The translations under genes were made by a program, and so were the position numbers. The notes below the pieces were generated by a model. That model was not told the origin of the DNA, made no database searches, and worked only from the letters and a program-made list of their open reading frames with translations. This document shows, one piece after another, positions 7,879-15,584 of a stretch of DNA of 29,054 nucleotides. Position 1 is the stretch's first letter. Each line of letters starts with the position of its first letter. Location of the stretch: positions 1 to 29,054 of the IMG/VR virus record IMGVR_UViG_3300008108_002462; one strand, given 5' to 3'. This DNA comes from a virus.

Positions 7879-8412
7879 ATGGAAATCGAACTAGCAGATC
7901 ATTATGATCGCATGAATAAGGTAGTTGAAGAACTCCTTAAGGGTAATAACCCCACACAAATCGCAACCCTGACTGGATTTAAAAGAGCAGAGGTTGTTGA
8001 GTTAATTGGCGAATGGAAGTCTGTAGTTCATAATGATACTGCTTCTAGAGAAAGAGCTAAAGAAGCCATCTCTGGAGCAGACCAACACTATGCAATGCTC
8101 ATCAAAGAGGCCTGGAAGACTGTAGAAGATGCAGATCAATCTGGTCAACTTAATGTTAAGTCTAATGCTTTAAAACTTATAGCAGACATTGAGACTAAAA
8201 GAATCGGTATGCTACAGCAGGTAGGCCTACTTGATAATGCTGAGATAGCAACACAAATTGCAGAAACAGAACGTAAGCAGGAAGTCCTTGTTAAGATTCT
8301 TAAAGATGTAACTGCATCGTGTCCTAAATGTAAGTTGGAAGTTGCTAAGCGTCTGTCACAAATCACTGGGATTATTGAAGCAGTTGTGGTAGAGGAAGCA
8401 AGTGGAATTTAG
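7879..8412 (+). CDS. Terminase small subunit (putative)
   Basis: A 177-aa protein directly before, and overlapping by 11 bp, the terminase large subunit. The N-terminus carries a helix-turn-helix (NPTQIATLTGFKRAEVVELIGEW, about residues 25-47), expected for recognition of packaging DNA. The middle is helical (KSNALKLIADIETKRIGMLQQVGLL, typical of TerS oligomerisation), and a CPKC pair lies near residue 150. Position, HTH and length support TerS; there is no ATPase motif. Translation probably begins on a leaderless transcript. Confidence 0.75.
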   Translation: MEIELADHYDRMNKVVEELLKGNNPTQIATLTGFKRAEVVELIGEWKSVVHNDTASRERAKEAISGADQHYAMLIKEAWKTVEDADQSGQLNVKSNALKLIADIETKRIGMLQQVGLLDNAEIATQIAETERKQEVLVKILKDVTASCPKCKLEVAKRLSQITGIIEAVVVEEASGI

Positions 8413-10195
8413 TTTTAATGATATCATCGACATACTTGACGGAGAAGAATTTGAAGAGCGTCCAGTTGATCTTCGCACGTTTGTTACAAGCCAAGACTAC
8501 CTAGGACTTCCACCCTTATCAGACTATCAATATACTTTAATTGAAAAGTCATCTCAAATTTATAAAGAATCAACACTCATCAAGCTATTTGGCGAAGATG
8601 AAGGCAAGCGTATGTTTAAGCAGACGTGTAATGAAATTATTGCTCAGTTGGGTAAAGGATCTGGTAAAGACTACACTGCTACAATTTCTGTGGCGTATCA
8701 AGTGTATTTGCTGCTATGCTTAAAGGATCCAGCAACATATTACGGTAAGCCTCCTGGAGACTCGATTGATATTCTAAATATTGCTATTAACGCACAGCAG
8801 GCAAACAACGTTTTCTTTAAAGGATTCAAAACAAGAATCGATAGGTCTCCATGGTTTTCTGGTAAGTATGAATCAAAGGCTTCCGAAATGAAGTTTGATA
8901 AAAATATTACTGTTCATTCAGGTCACTCTGAGCGTGAAGCATGGGAAGGTTATAACGTAATCACTGTTATCCTTGATGAAATCTCAGGCTTTGCTATTGA
9001 AAGCACATCTGGACATGATCAGGCTAAGACAGCTGATGCTATCTATGATATGTATCGTGGATCTGTTATATCTCGTTTCCCAGACTTCGGAAAGATCATT
9101 CTTCTTTCTTTTCCAAGATTTAAAAATGATCCAATTCAAAAGTTTTATGAGTCAGTTATTTCACAAAAAGAGGTTATCGTTAGAAGCGAAACTTTAAAAA
9201 TGGACGAAGATCTTCCAGACGGAATAGAAGGAAATGAAGTCACAGTAGAGTGGGAAGAAGACCACATTATTTCATATGCAATTCCTAAGACATATGCTTT
9301 GAAGAGACCGTCATGGGAAGTAAACCCAACCAAAAAGATTGAAGATTACAAGGTAGAGTTTTATAAGAATATGCAAGATGCCCTTGGTCGTTTTGCCTGT
9401 ATGCCACCAGAGATGATTGATGCGTTCTTTAAGTCTCGTGAAAAAGTTGAGAAGGCTTTTAATAATGCAGCTATGGCAGTAGATAAGTTTGGTAGACTTG
9501 AAGAATGGTTCCAGCCAGATCCAGAAAAAGAATATTTCCTGCACGTTGACTTAGCTCAAAAGCATGACCACTGTGCCGTTGCAATGGCACATGTTGATAG
9601 ATGGGTTAACATAAGAGTTACAAATGAATATTCTCAACCAGCACCAATTGTAAGCGTTGATGCAGTAAGGTATTGGACTCCGACTCCAGATAAATCAGTT
9701 GACTTCACAGAGGTTAAGGATTACATATTGTCTTTAAAGACTCGTGGATTTAATATTAGAGTATGCACGTTTGACCGCTGGAACTCTCATGACATGATGC
9801 AACAGCTAAGATCGTATGGCATTAATACAGAAATTCTATCTGTTGCTAAGAAGCATTACGATGATATGGCTATGGTTGTAGCAGAAGAAAGATTGAATGG
9901 GCCACACATACCTTTATTGGTAGACGAATTGTTACAATTAAAAATTATGAGAGACAAGGTAGACCACCCAAGAAAGGGTTCAAAGGACCTTGCAGATGCT
10001 GTATGTGGATCTATATTTAATTCAATTAGTAGATCTAGAATAAAAGCAGATAACGAAATAAGAATTCACACATATGAATCAATGTCATTTGATAATGATT
10101 TTGGACATAACGCAGATGAATCGATTAATTTAATTAGAGCGCCAAAAATGCCAAACGATTTGGCTTCAGCAATAGAAGGAATGACGACGATATGA
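8402..10195 (+). CDS. Terminase large subunit (packaging ATPase and nuclease)
   Basis: DNA-packaging motor, 597 aa. ATPase domain: Walker A GKGSGKD at residues 84-90, Walker B VITVILDE with catalytic D192-E193. RNase H-like nuclease domain: D383 (FLHVDLAQKHDHCAVAM), D458 (VCTFDRW), and D529/D532 (GSKDLADAV) as the metal-binding acids. The start is GTG at 8402, preceded by the purine-rich site AGAGGAAG and overlapping TerS by 11 bp. It works with the portal, which is not in this window. Confidence 0.92.
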   Translation: MEFSFNDIIDILDGEEFEERPVDLRTFVTSQDYLGLPPLSDYQYTLIEKSSQIYKESTLIKLFGEDEGKRMFKQTCNEIIAQLGKGSGKDYTATISVAYQVYLLLCLKDPATYYGKPPGDSIDILNIAINAQQANNVFFKGFKTRIDRSPWFSGKYESKASEMKFDKNITVHSGHSEREAWEGYNVITVILDEISGFAIESTSGHDQAKTADAIYDMYRGSVISRFPDFGKIILLSFPRFKNDPIQKFYESVISQKEVIVRSETLKMDEDLPDGIEGNEVTVEWEEDHIISYAIPKTYALKRPSWEVNPTKKIEDYKVEFYKNMQDALGRFACMPPEMIDAFFKSREKVEKAFNNAAMAVDKFGRLEEWFQPDPEKEYFLHVDLAQKHDHCAVAMAHVDRWVNIRVTNEYSQPAPIVSVDAVRYWTPTPDKSVDFTEVKDYILSLKTRGFNIRVCTFDRWNSHDMMQQLRSYGINTEILSVAKKHYDDMAMVVAEERLNGPHIPLLVDELLQLKIMRDKVDHPRKGSKDLADAVCGSIFNSISRSRIKADNEIRIHTYESMSFDNDFGHNADESINLIRAPKMPNDLASAIEGMTTI

Positions 10196-10443
10196 GCATA
10201 TACCAAGAGCAAGCTAAAGAATGTAAGTGTTGTGGCAAGCATGTTCCGCTGCCAACAACTTTAAAAGAGTATAACGGATTAATGCTATGCCCTACCACTT
10301 TTGCAAATGTGGTTGAGTATAAAAGAATCTGGAAGACAATGGGAGTAAGACCATCTGGAAATATTAGAAAACATTTTTCTGATTACGTTCAGCAACTAGT
10401 CGAGACTACTATTGACAAAAATGAAGACGGAACGTTACAATAG
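10192..10443 (+). CDS. Small cysteine-cluster protein after terminase
   Basis: An 83-aa protein with C11, C13, C14 and C33 (CKCCGKH...MLCP), probably a zinc-binding knuckle. It starts at an ATGA overlap with the terminase stop. The C-terminal half is basic and amphipathic (WKTMGVRPSGNIRKHFSDYVQQLVE). No known function; position suggests a packaging or virion role. Confidence 0.6.
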   Translation: MSIYQEQAKECKCCGKHVPLPTTLKEYNGLMLCPTTFANVVEYKRIWKTMGVRPSGNIRKHFSDYVQQLVETTIDKNEDGTLQ

Positions 10444-10450
10444 ATACTTG

Positions 10451-10525
10451 GCAACAGTAGCCAAGTTGGTTAAGGCCCCGAACTCATAATTCGGTTATTC
10501 GTAGGTTCAAGTCCTACCTGTTGCA
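10451..10525 (+). tRNA. tRNA with CAT anticodon (Met or Ile2)
   Basis: Full cloverleaf, 75 nt. Acceptor stem GCAACAG pairs perfectly with CTGTTGC (10518-10524), discriminator A at 10525. D stem GCC/GGC, anticodon stem CCGAA/TTCGG with loop CTCATAA (anticodon CAT at 10485-10487), T stem GTAGG/CCTAC with loop TTCAAGT. CCA is not encoded. CAT could be elongator Met, or Ile2 after lysidine modification, which would read ATA codons common in these genes. It begins 8 nt after a CDS stop. Confidence 0.93.
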
Positions 10526-10535
10526 CGAGAAAAGG

Positions 10536-10541
10536 TATAAT
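10536..10541 (+). promoter_or_regulatory. -10 element of a leaderless gene
   Basis: TATAAT ends 6 nt before the ATG at 10548. The expected -35 position falls in the T arm of the tRNA and is a poor match. Confidence 0.55.
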
Positions 10542-10547
10542 TATCTT

Positions 10548-10868
10548 ATGAATGAAGACGATATGGATGCAGACATGAAGTTAGCACACTACCTAGAAAT
10601 AGGAGCAATTGAGTTAGAGGGCATGGATGAAAACGGTGAAATGATTTTTTCTATAACAGAAAAAGCAATGGAAGTTGCTCCAGAGTTGTGGGAAGCACAT
10701 ATTGAACACATCGATGATTCTTTAATTACTTTATACGAGATGGATCTTATTGAAGTAGAGTATGACGATAATCTTGAAGCAATAATTAAAATAAAGCCAG
10801 AAGGTTATCAGATGGCAAAAGACATGGGACTAATAGAGCTAGACACCAACGATACTCCAAACAACTAA
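10548..10868 (+). CDS. Acidic hypothetical protein between two tRNA genes
   Basis: A 106-aa strongly acidic protein (many D and E; ELEGMDENGEMIFSITEKAMEV, EYDDNLEAIIKIKPEGYQMAKDMGLIEL). The alternating helix/strand pattern could be a small winged helix, but nothing definite is seen. The ATG at 10548 is chosen because a TATAAT ends exactly 6 nt upstream; an in-frame TTG at 10521 lies inside the tRNA gene and is unlikely. The stop codon directly abuts the next tRNA gene. Confidence 0.65.
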   Translation: MNEDDMDADMKLAHYLEIGAIELEGMDENGEMIFSITEKAMEVAPELWEAHIEHIDDSLITLYEMDLIEVEYDDNLEAIIKIKPEGYQMAKDMGLIELDTNDTPNN

Positions 10869-10941
10869 GCCTTCGTAGCTCAGAGGACAGAGCAGGACTC
10901 TTCTAAGGTCTTGGTCGCAGGTTCGACTCCTGCCGAAGGCG
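10869..10941 (+). tRNA. tRNA-Arg (TCT)
   Basis: Cloverleaf of 73 nt. Acceptor GCCTTCG pairs with CGAAGGC (10934-10940), discriminator G at 10941. D stem GCTC/GAGC, anticodon stem GGACT/GGTCT (with two G-T pairs), loop CTTCTAA with anticodon TCT, T stem GCAGG/CCTGC with loop TTCGACT. It decodes AGA/AGG, and AGA is a frequent arginine codon in this window. It starts at the base after the preceding stop codon. Confidence 0.95.
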
Positions 10942-10957
10942 CAGGCGGAATAGTAAA

Positions 10958-11043
10958 TAGACAACTAAAAAACAATTTGATATAATATATTTAGGTCGCC
11001 GTAAGGGGCCTATATTAACTTATTCGCTTGAAAGGGGAATAAA
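10958..11043 (+). promoter_or_regulatory. Promoter and structured leader of hsp20
   Basis: TAGACA (10958-10963), 17-bp spacer, TATAAT (10981-10986) with the extended -10 dinucleotide TG one base upstream. The transcript would carry a leader of about 50 nt with a small hairpin near AGGtcgccgtaaggggCCT and a strong ribosome site (AAAGGGG, 11031-11037) before the ATG at 11044. This architecture contrasts with the leaderless starts elsewhere in the window. Confidence 0.75.
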
Positions 11044-11463
11044 ATGGTAACAACTTTCACTATGGATCTTTTTAGAGATCCTTTTTTTATTGGCTTTAAT
11101 CGGGAATTAGAAAGAATGTCTAATGTGCACAGTGCAGCTACAAGACAGTCTTATCCACCATATGATGTATTAAAGCTAGACGAGGACACATTCCTTGTTT
11201 CACTTGCAGTTGCTGGATTTTCAAAAGATGATATTGAGATTTCTGTTGATGAAGGAACTCTTAAGATTACTGGAGAAATTGTAGAAGTAACTGATGCAGA
11301 AGTTCTTCATAAAGGAATTGCTGCTCGTAAATTCACACGATCATTTGCGTTGGGTGAATATATGGAGGTATCAAGCGCATCTCTAAAAGATGGAATGCTT
11401 AATATCAATGTAGTTCGCAATGTCCCAGAAGAAAAGAAACCAAAAACAATTAAAATCAAATAG
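11044..11463 (+). CDS. hsp20: Small heat-shock protein, Hsp20/alpha-crystallin
   Basis: ATP-independent chaperone, 139 aa. The alpha-crystallin domain is intact: YPPYDVLKLDEDTFLVSLAVAGFSKDDIEISVDEGTLKITGE, then GIAARKFTRSFALGEYMEVSSASLKDGMLNINV, ending with the KPKTIKI C-terminal I-x-I-type motif that mediates oligomer assembly. T4-like cyanophages and other large phages carry similar genes. A good extended -10 promoter and Shine-Dalgarno suggest high expression. Probable role: keeping virion or host proteins soluble during infection. Confidence 0.95.
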   Translation: MVTTFTMDLFRDPFFIGFNRELERMSNVHSAATRQSYPPYDVLKLDEDTFLVSLAVAGFSKDDIEISVDEGTLKITGEIVEVTDAEVLHKGIAARKFTRSFALGEYMEVSSASLKDGMLNINVVRNVPEEKKPKTIKIK

Positions 11464-11465
11464 GG

Positions 11466-11567
11466 TATAATAGTCTTGTCCGCTATTCGTGGACATTGGG
11501 CTAGTTACCCTTAGGATAGACCTGAGCAAGTCTGTAAACTGCTCTTTACTATTAGAAAGATTATAAT
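11466..11567 (+). promoter_or_regulatory. Promoter and hairpin-rich leader before the FmdB-like gene
   Basis: TATAAT at 11466-11471 begins three bases after the hsp20 stop codon. The following 95 nt have no ORF and contain a 7-bp hairpin (11477-11483 with 11489-11495, loop tattc), a weaker GGG/CCC hairpin (11498-11510) and an AGAC/GTCT pairing (11517-11532) competing with a GAGCA/TGCTC pairing (11524-11543). It could be a structured 5' UTR or a small RNA. I cannot match it to a known riboswitch. Confidence 0.45.
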
Positions 11568-11756
11568 ATGCCAATATATGAATACAAATGTTCTCAAGAC
11601 AGCACTCACAAAGTATTTGAAGTAGAGAGATCTATACTTGATCCAGAAAGCATGCAGTCATGTCCAGAGTGTAATTCTAATGCTGTAAGACATTTCACAC
11701 CATTTGGCATACAGTTTAAAGGTAATGGTTTTTACAAGACAGATAATCCTAAATGA
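11568..11756 (+). CDS. FmdB-family zinc-ribbon protein
   Basis: A 62-aa protein with the classic FmdB start MPIYEYKC and end GIQFKGNGFYKTD. Ligands are C8 and H14 (where most members have CxxC) and C32, C35 (CPEC). The family is described as regulatory, but its biochemical role is unclear. It follows a long structured leader; the ribosome site (AGAAAG) is weak. Confidence 0.85.
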   Translation: MPIYEYKCSQDSTHKVFEVERSILDPESMQSCPECNSNAVRHFTPFGIQFKGNGFYKTDNPK

Positions 11757-11820
11757 TTTGTTTACTGTAAGTTCATTCTTAGTTAACCAATTATCATGTT
11801 ATGTGAAATATTAAGTTGGG

Positions 11821-11826
11821 TATGAT
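11821..11826 (+). promoter_or_regulatory. -10 element of leaderless pstS
   Basis: TATGAT ends 6 nt before the pstS ATG at 11833. No convincing -35 is present in the 77-bp gap; a PhoP/PHO-box type activator site could substitute, but I do not recognise one. Confidence 0.5.
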
Positions 11827-11832
11827 ATACAC

Positions 11833-12957
11833 ATGAGACACAAACTTATCGTAATGGCAGTCGTTGCTGCTCTATCTATTTCTACACCCGCCTTTGCAGC
11901 AGAGAATATTGTTGGTAATGGTGCATCATTCCCAGCCAATCTGATTGATGAATGCAAGGCATCTTATGCCAAGTCAACAGGAAACCTAGTAACATATTCA
12001 GCCAATGGTTCTGGGGCTGGAAAGACATCCTCAGACAAGGGAATTGGTGATTTTTGGTTTTCCGATTCAGCACATACTGCATCAACCAAGAAGCCATCTA
12101 TCATACACATACCAGTAGTGGCTGCACCTATTGCTGTGATGCACAACCTACCAGGTAGCAGACAGGTTTATCTATCATCTACTACCGTTGCTAAGATTTT
12201 TGCGGGAGAAATAACAATGTGGAATGATCCTGCCATTAAAGCTGATAATAATAGAAAAGTTAAAGAAATTATTTATAAGAAAGACAAGAATGGTAATCTA
12301 ATTAAGGATAAGGATGGAAACCCAGTAGTCTTAAAAACAGTAAGTAAGAGCATTGTATACACACTTCCAAATCAAAAAATTAAAGTTGTATTTAGACTAG
12401 ATAACTCTGGAACAACAAATAACTTTGTTAGATACATGAAAGCTTTCTCACCAAACACATGGACAAAGCCTGTTTCTGATTCATTTTCAACATCATTCCC
12501 AGGAAACATAAATGATCTTGGAAACATAGGAAGAGTAGTTGGAGCAAATCAGTCCCAAGGGGTGGCCACACTTGCTTCAAAGACTAAGTATTCTATTACG
12601 TATGCAGAAGTTTCTTTTGCTAAATTTTATGGATTAAAGGTAGCAAACATAGGAAACGCATCTGGTAACTTTGTTGAGCCTAATAGCGCAAATGTGTCCG
12701 CCTTCCTTGGAGAAGCTAAGATTGATTCAAACAATATACTTTCATACGATTATTCGACTAAAGAGCCTGGCGCATATCCACTAGGTATTGTTTCCTATCT
12801 TTTAGCTGACACTTCAGGTAAAAATAAAGAAGCAGTAAAACAATGGGCGAAATATCTAGTTAGCCCAGAATGTGTTAATGCTAAACCAGAACTTGGCTTT
12901 GCATTAATTACTGGTAAATTCTTAGAGTTTATTAACAAGCAAATAAGCCGTTTATAA
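11833..12957 (+). CDS. pstS: PstS-like phosphate-binding secreted protein
   Basis: Predicted substrate-binding protein of the high-affinity phosphate ABC transporter, 374 aa. A Sec signal peptide spans residues 1-22 (hydrophobic VMAVVAALSIS, cleavage near AFA-AEN) without a lipobox cysteine. The PstS pattern follows: NIVGNGASFPANLIDECKASY, TYSANGSGAGKTSS, DFWFSDSAHT, PVVAAPIAVMHN, VYLSSTTVAKIFAGEITMWNDP and RLDNSGTTNNFVRYM, where S/T-G-S-G residues bind phosphate. The segment after IKADN is a lysine-rich insertion. Cyanophage genomes carry pstS as an auxiliary gene; here it would support phosphate uptake in P-limited cells, provided the host PstABC accept it. Confidence 0.88.
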   Translation: MRHKLIVMAVVAALSISTPAFAAENIVGNGASFPANLIDECKASYAKSTGNLVTYSANGSGAGKTSSDKGIGDFWFSDSAHTASTKKPSIIHIPVVAAPIAVMHNLPGSRQVYLSSTTVAKIFAGEITMWNDPAIKADNNRKVKEIIYKKDKNGNLIKDKDGNPVVLKTVSKSIVYTLPNQKIKVVFRLDNSGTTNNFVRYMKAFSPNTWTKPVSDSFSTSFPGNINDLGNIGRVVGANQSQGVATLASKTKYSITYAEVSFAKFYGLKVANIGNASGNFVEPNSANVSAFLGEAKIDSNNILSYDYSTKEPGAYPLGIVSYLLADTSGKNKEAVKQWAKYLVSPECVNAKPELGFALITGKFLEFINKQISRL

Positions 12958-12972
12958 TTATATAGTTTTTGA

Positions 12973-12981
12973 TGATATAAT
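12973..12981 (+). promoter_or_regulatory. Extended -10 promoter for the PA14 surface-protein gene
   Basis: TGATATAAT (TATAAT 12976-12981). No -35 match at 17 bp. Leader of about 30 nt with ribosome site AGGAG (13008-13012) placed for the TTG start at 13019. Confidence 0.6.
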
Positions 12982-13018
12982 TAACTAGGCAGACATATCG
13001 TTTGCATAGGAGTTATAG

Positions 13019-15151
13019 TTGACTGGGACAAAAGCATGGAGATTATCATTAGCCGCCATTTTAATGTTTGGATGGGTATTCCTTACTCCTGCTCACGGAG
13101 ATGATCCGCTAACTGTTGCTGCTCAGGAAATACAAGAGCTTAATAATAATGTAAGCAATTTAGTTTATCAAGACGACTTTATAGATCTTATAGACATTGC
13201 AGAAAATAAATTTACATATGCTAAAAATGCCATGGATCTTAGAGATGATGCTTATGATTCCTATGACGATGCGGTAGATTCAGAAGCAGCAGCTTTAGAG
13301 GCCAAGAACCTTGCCCAGTCAAATGTAGACGGACAGACAGCAATAGTAGCACTAGCACTTGAACATAAAAACGACTCCCTTGAAGAAAAGAATGATGCAC
13401 AAGATACACTCAGCATAGCCAATATTAATGTTCAAACCACTCAATTAAGTATTCAAAACTCTGGTGGAACTGGGCTTGCCTATACAGTTTATAACCTATT
13501 AAGAAGTGGAAATTCGGCAGTCCCTGGATCTGTAATTTGTTCTGGAACATGGAACTCAAATTATATGCAACTTCCAGTATGCGGAAATAGATACGAGGAT
13601 TTCATTGTTAAATTTACTGGACAGATTACTGTTCCATCATGGTTTTCAACAGTAGCATTTGCAGGATACACAGATGATGGTTTTAGAATGTATGTTGACG
13701 GACAACTTGCTGTTAATAACTGGGTGGAGCAAGGTGTAAGATGGAGTGCTTGGTCTCCAACATACGATGTAAGCGAAGATAAAACTTTAGATGTAGAAAT
13801 TTGGTGGTATAACGGTGGAGGCCCAGGATCTTATCATCTTGGATGGACAATTCCTGGTGGAATGACTGGTGCAGGGTGTGACTATGCTGGAGATCCACGA
13901 GTATGGGGAGAAGATTTTAGCTGTAACTTAAATACATTTTCTTCTGGCTCAGGCCCAACTCAAGCACAATTAGACGCATACGACGAAGCGCTTGCAGCAA
14001 GGGCGGCGGCACAAACAAATTATAATAATAAGTTAGCAGTATATAACGATAAACTAAGTATATATAATTCTGAAAATGCAACACTAACATCAATGAATCA
14101 AATACTACAAACAAAAACACAGGAACACCTTGATTCCGTTGCAGATACAGAAGATGCCTTAGATTTAAAGAATGACAGAATAAGCATATACAATCAATCA
14201 ATAATTGATTTGAATAATGCTATTGATGACGCATGGAATTATTATGATGAGCAATCAGAAAGAGAATTAAATGCTGCAATTGCTCAGGCAGCAGCAAATG
14301 CCGCAGCAAATCAGCCAACACCAGAACCAAGTCCAGAACCAACACCTGAACCGACTGAAGAGCCAACACCAGATCATACAGAGGAACCTACAGAGGAACC
14401 TACAGATGAGCCAACATCCGAACCTACAGAGGAACCTACAACAGAGCCTACAGAGGAGCCAACACCAGATCCTACAGATGAGCCAACAGACGAGCCAACT
14501 CCTGAACCTACAGACGAGCAAACTCCTGAGCCAACAGACGAACCAACTCCTGAACCTACTGAAGAGCCGATAACTGAACCTACAGATGAGCCAACCACTG
14601 AACCTACAGACAATGTTGAAGTTAAAGATGAAGAATTAGCAGCTCTTATTCCAGAAAAGGGTGAGGGAACATCAGAGGATCTTTCTGGAGTTATAGCTAA
14701 TCTAACAAGCAAAGATAATAAATTAGTTGTATTATCTAAAGAACAAATTTCTGCAGTTAGTCAAACATTAACTGCTTTAACAAGCGAGGCTAAGGCGGAA
14801 GTAGCAGAAGACCTTGGAATTAAGTCCTCAGATGTCGCAGCGATTGCTGAAGCAATGAAAAGCAATCCAGAGCTAGCCACTGCATTTGTAGAATTTGAAT
14901 CTAGAGCAGCATCAGCAGGAGAAGCAAATATGCCATATACTTTAGCTGATGCAACAACAGAGGTGCAAACCGAAGCATTTTTGGCGGACCCAATAGGAGC
15001 TTTTACGGATATAGATTTTGAGAAAATTTTAGACCCATCAGAATGGGGAAAAGATATGACGGATGATCAGAGAGAAAAGGCCCAAGAAGTAGTAATACCA
15101 GTTATCATAGCATCAAATATTATTGCCGCAGCAATGACAAGGAGGATATAA
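13019..15151 (+). CDS. Secreted PA14-domain surface protein with Pro/Thr/Glu-rich stalk
   Basis: A 710-aa exported protein. A signal peptide covers residues 1-27 (hydrophobic LSLAAILMFGWVFL, cleavage near AHG-DD). Residues 30-148 are a helical Asp/Ala-rich coiled-coil. Residues about 149-310 are a PA14-type beta domain (FAGYTDDGFRMYVDGQLAVNNW, then a YHLGW strand), a fold that binds sugars in many adhesins and glycosidases. Another coiled-coil runs to about 428, and 430-533 is a repeat stalk of EPT/DEPT units. The C-terminal domain is helical and ends in a hydrophobic stretch (EVVIPVIIASNIIAAAM) with basic TRRI, which looks like a membrane tail. TTG start chosen because AGGAG lies 6 nt upstream. 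It could be a host-surface adhesin or a virion fibre; the signal peptide favours the cell surface. It is directly followed by the lysis-type cassette. Confidence 0.8.
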   Translation: MTGTKAWRLSLAAILMFGWVFLTPAHGDDPLTVAAQEIQELNNNVSNLVYQDDFIDLIDIAENKFTYAKNAMDLRDDAYDSYDDAVDSEAAALEAKNLAQSNVDGQTAIVALALEHKNDSLEEKNDAQDTLSIANINVQTTQLSIQNSGGTGLAYTVYNLLRSGNSAVPGSVICSGTWNSNYMQLPVCGNRYEDFIVKFTGQITVPSWFSTVAFAGYTDDGFRMYVDGQLAVNNWVEQGVRWSAWSPTYDVSEDKTLDVEIWWYNGGGPGSYHLGWTIPGGMTGAGCDYAGDPRVWGEDFSCNLNTFSSGSGPTQAQLDAYDEALAARAAAQTNYNNKLAVYNDKLSIYNSENATLTSMNQILQTKTQEHLDSVADTEDALDLKNDRISIYNQSIIDLNNAIDDAWNYYDEQSERELNAAIAQAAANAAANQPTPEPSPEPTPEPTEEPTPDHTEEPTEEPTDEPTSEPTEEPTTEPTEEPTPDPTDEPTDEPTPEPTDEQTPEPTDEPTPEPTEEPITEPTDEPTTEPTDNVEVKDEELAALIPEKGEGTSEDLSGVIANLTSKDNKLVVLSKEQISAVSQTLTALTSEAKAEVAEDLGIKSSDVAAIAEAMKSNPELATAFVEFESRAASAGEANMPYTLADATTEVQTEAFLADPIGAFTDIDFEKILDPSEWGKDMTDDQREKAQEVVIPVIIASNIIAAAMTRRI
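14307..14616 (+). repeat. Degenerate coding tandem repeat (Pro-Thr-Glu/Asp units)
   Basis: About 310 bp of tandem 12-18 bp units around gagccaacacctgaa and cctacagatgagcca, encoding EPTPEPTDEPT-like repeats inside the PA14 protein. Units are in frame and vary mostly at third positions or by D/E and T/S exchange. Copy number is likely to slip, so length may differ between related phages. Confidence 0.85.
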
Positions 15152-15345
15152 TGAAAATAATCAAGGCTATATTTAAATATATTTGGGAAGTTATCAAAGA
15201 AAGCATTGCTCAGGTATTTACCCTGCTAGGCTTCTTTATTGCATGGCTAACCCTTACAGGCTCAGCTCAGCAGGTTGTTGGGGTAGCCACACTAGCTGCC
15301 ACTGCAATATGGTTACTAACCATCCCATTGAGAAAAGAAGACTAG
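15151..15345 (+). CDS. Small two-TM membrane protein, holin candidate
   Basis: A 64-aa protein with two hydrophobic helices (about residues 19-37 and 42-59, VFTLLGFFIAWLTL and VVGVATLAATAIWLL), a lysine-rich N-terminus and a charged tail (PLRKED). Size and topology fit a class II holin. It begins at a TAATG overlap with the PA14 gene and lies three genes upstream of the endolysin. Confidence 0.6.
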   Translation: MKIIKAIFKYIWEVIKESIAQVFTLLGFFIAWLTLTGSAQQVVGVATLAATAIWLLTIPLRKED

Positions 15346-15347
15346 GG

Positions 15348-15353
15348 TATAAT
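15348..15353 (+). promoter_or_regulatory. -10 element of the leaderless lipoprotein gene
   Basis: TATAAT ends 6 nt before ATG 15360. It starts three bases after the holin-like stop codon. No -35 at 17 bp; TTGAGA is present at only 14 bp. Confidence 0.6.
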
Positions 15354-15359
15354 AGAGAC

Positions 15360-15584
15360 ATGAGGAAATTAATCACTATTGCCCTATCTGGACTATTAAT
15401 GCTATCATTAACTGGATGCGACTCTTTAAATAGATACCGTTACCCATGTCAAGATCCCCAAAATTGGAAGCTTGCAGAATGCAATCCTCCAGAATGTGAA
15501 GCAAGTGGTCTTTGCACTAAAGACCTTTTACCTGAACAATTAATTACAGACGGAACAACCGTAGAAAGCAGCACAAATGGCTAA
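15360..15584 (+). CDS. Small lipoprotein in the lysis-type cassette
   Basis: A 74-aa lipoprotein. Basic start MRKL, hydrophobic ITIALSGLLMLSL, lipobox LTGC with C20 as the acylation site. The mature part is Cys/Pro-rich (YRYPCQDPQNWKLAECNPPECEASGLC), suggesting disulfides or metal binding outside the membrane. The ATG at 15360 is supported by the -10 six bases upstream; a longer frame open from 15183 out of register with the holin-like gene is not the gene. Similar small Cys-rich lipoproteins occur in phages; in Gram-negative systems Rz1 plays an analogous role, but an equivalent spanin role in an actinobacterium is unproven. Overlaps the next gene by 8 bp. Confidence 0.75.
   Translation: MRKLITIALSGLLMLSLTGCDSLNRYRYPCQDPQNWKLAECNPPECEASGLCTKDLLPEQLITDGTTVESSTNG

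Noticed and set aside
11562-11567. TATAAT directly touching the ATG at 11568
   Set aside because: The expected start site would lie inside the gene, so it cannot serve this start; probably chance in an AT-rich leader.
12240-12360. Lysine-rich stretch of pstS as a frameshift
   Set aside because: The frame is continuous and the downstream PstS pattern resumes; it is an insertion.
14307-14616. Tandem repeats as a CRISPR-like array
   Set aside because: Units are in frame and encode Pro-Thr-Glu/Asp; there are no unique spacers.
14374-14712. Minus-strand frame rich in GSSVGS
   Set aside because: It is the antisense of the EPTDEPT repeats; repeats keep the frame open.
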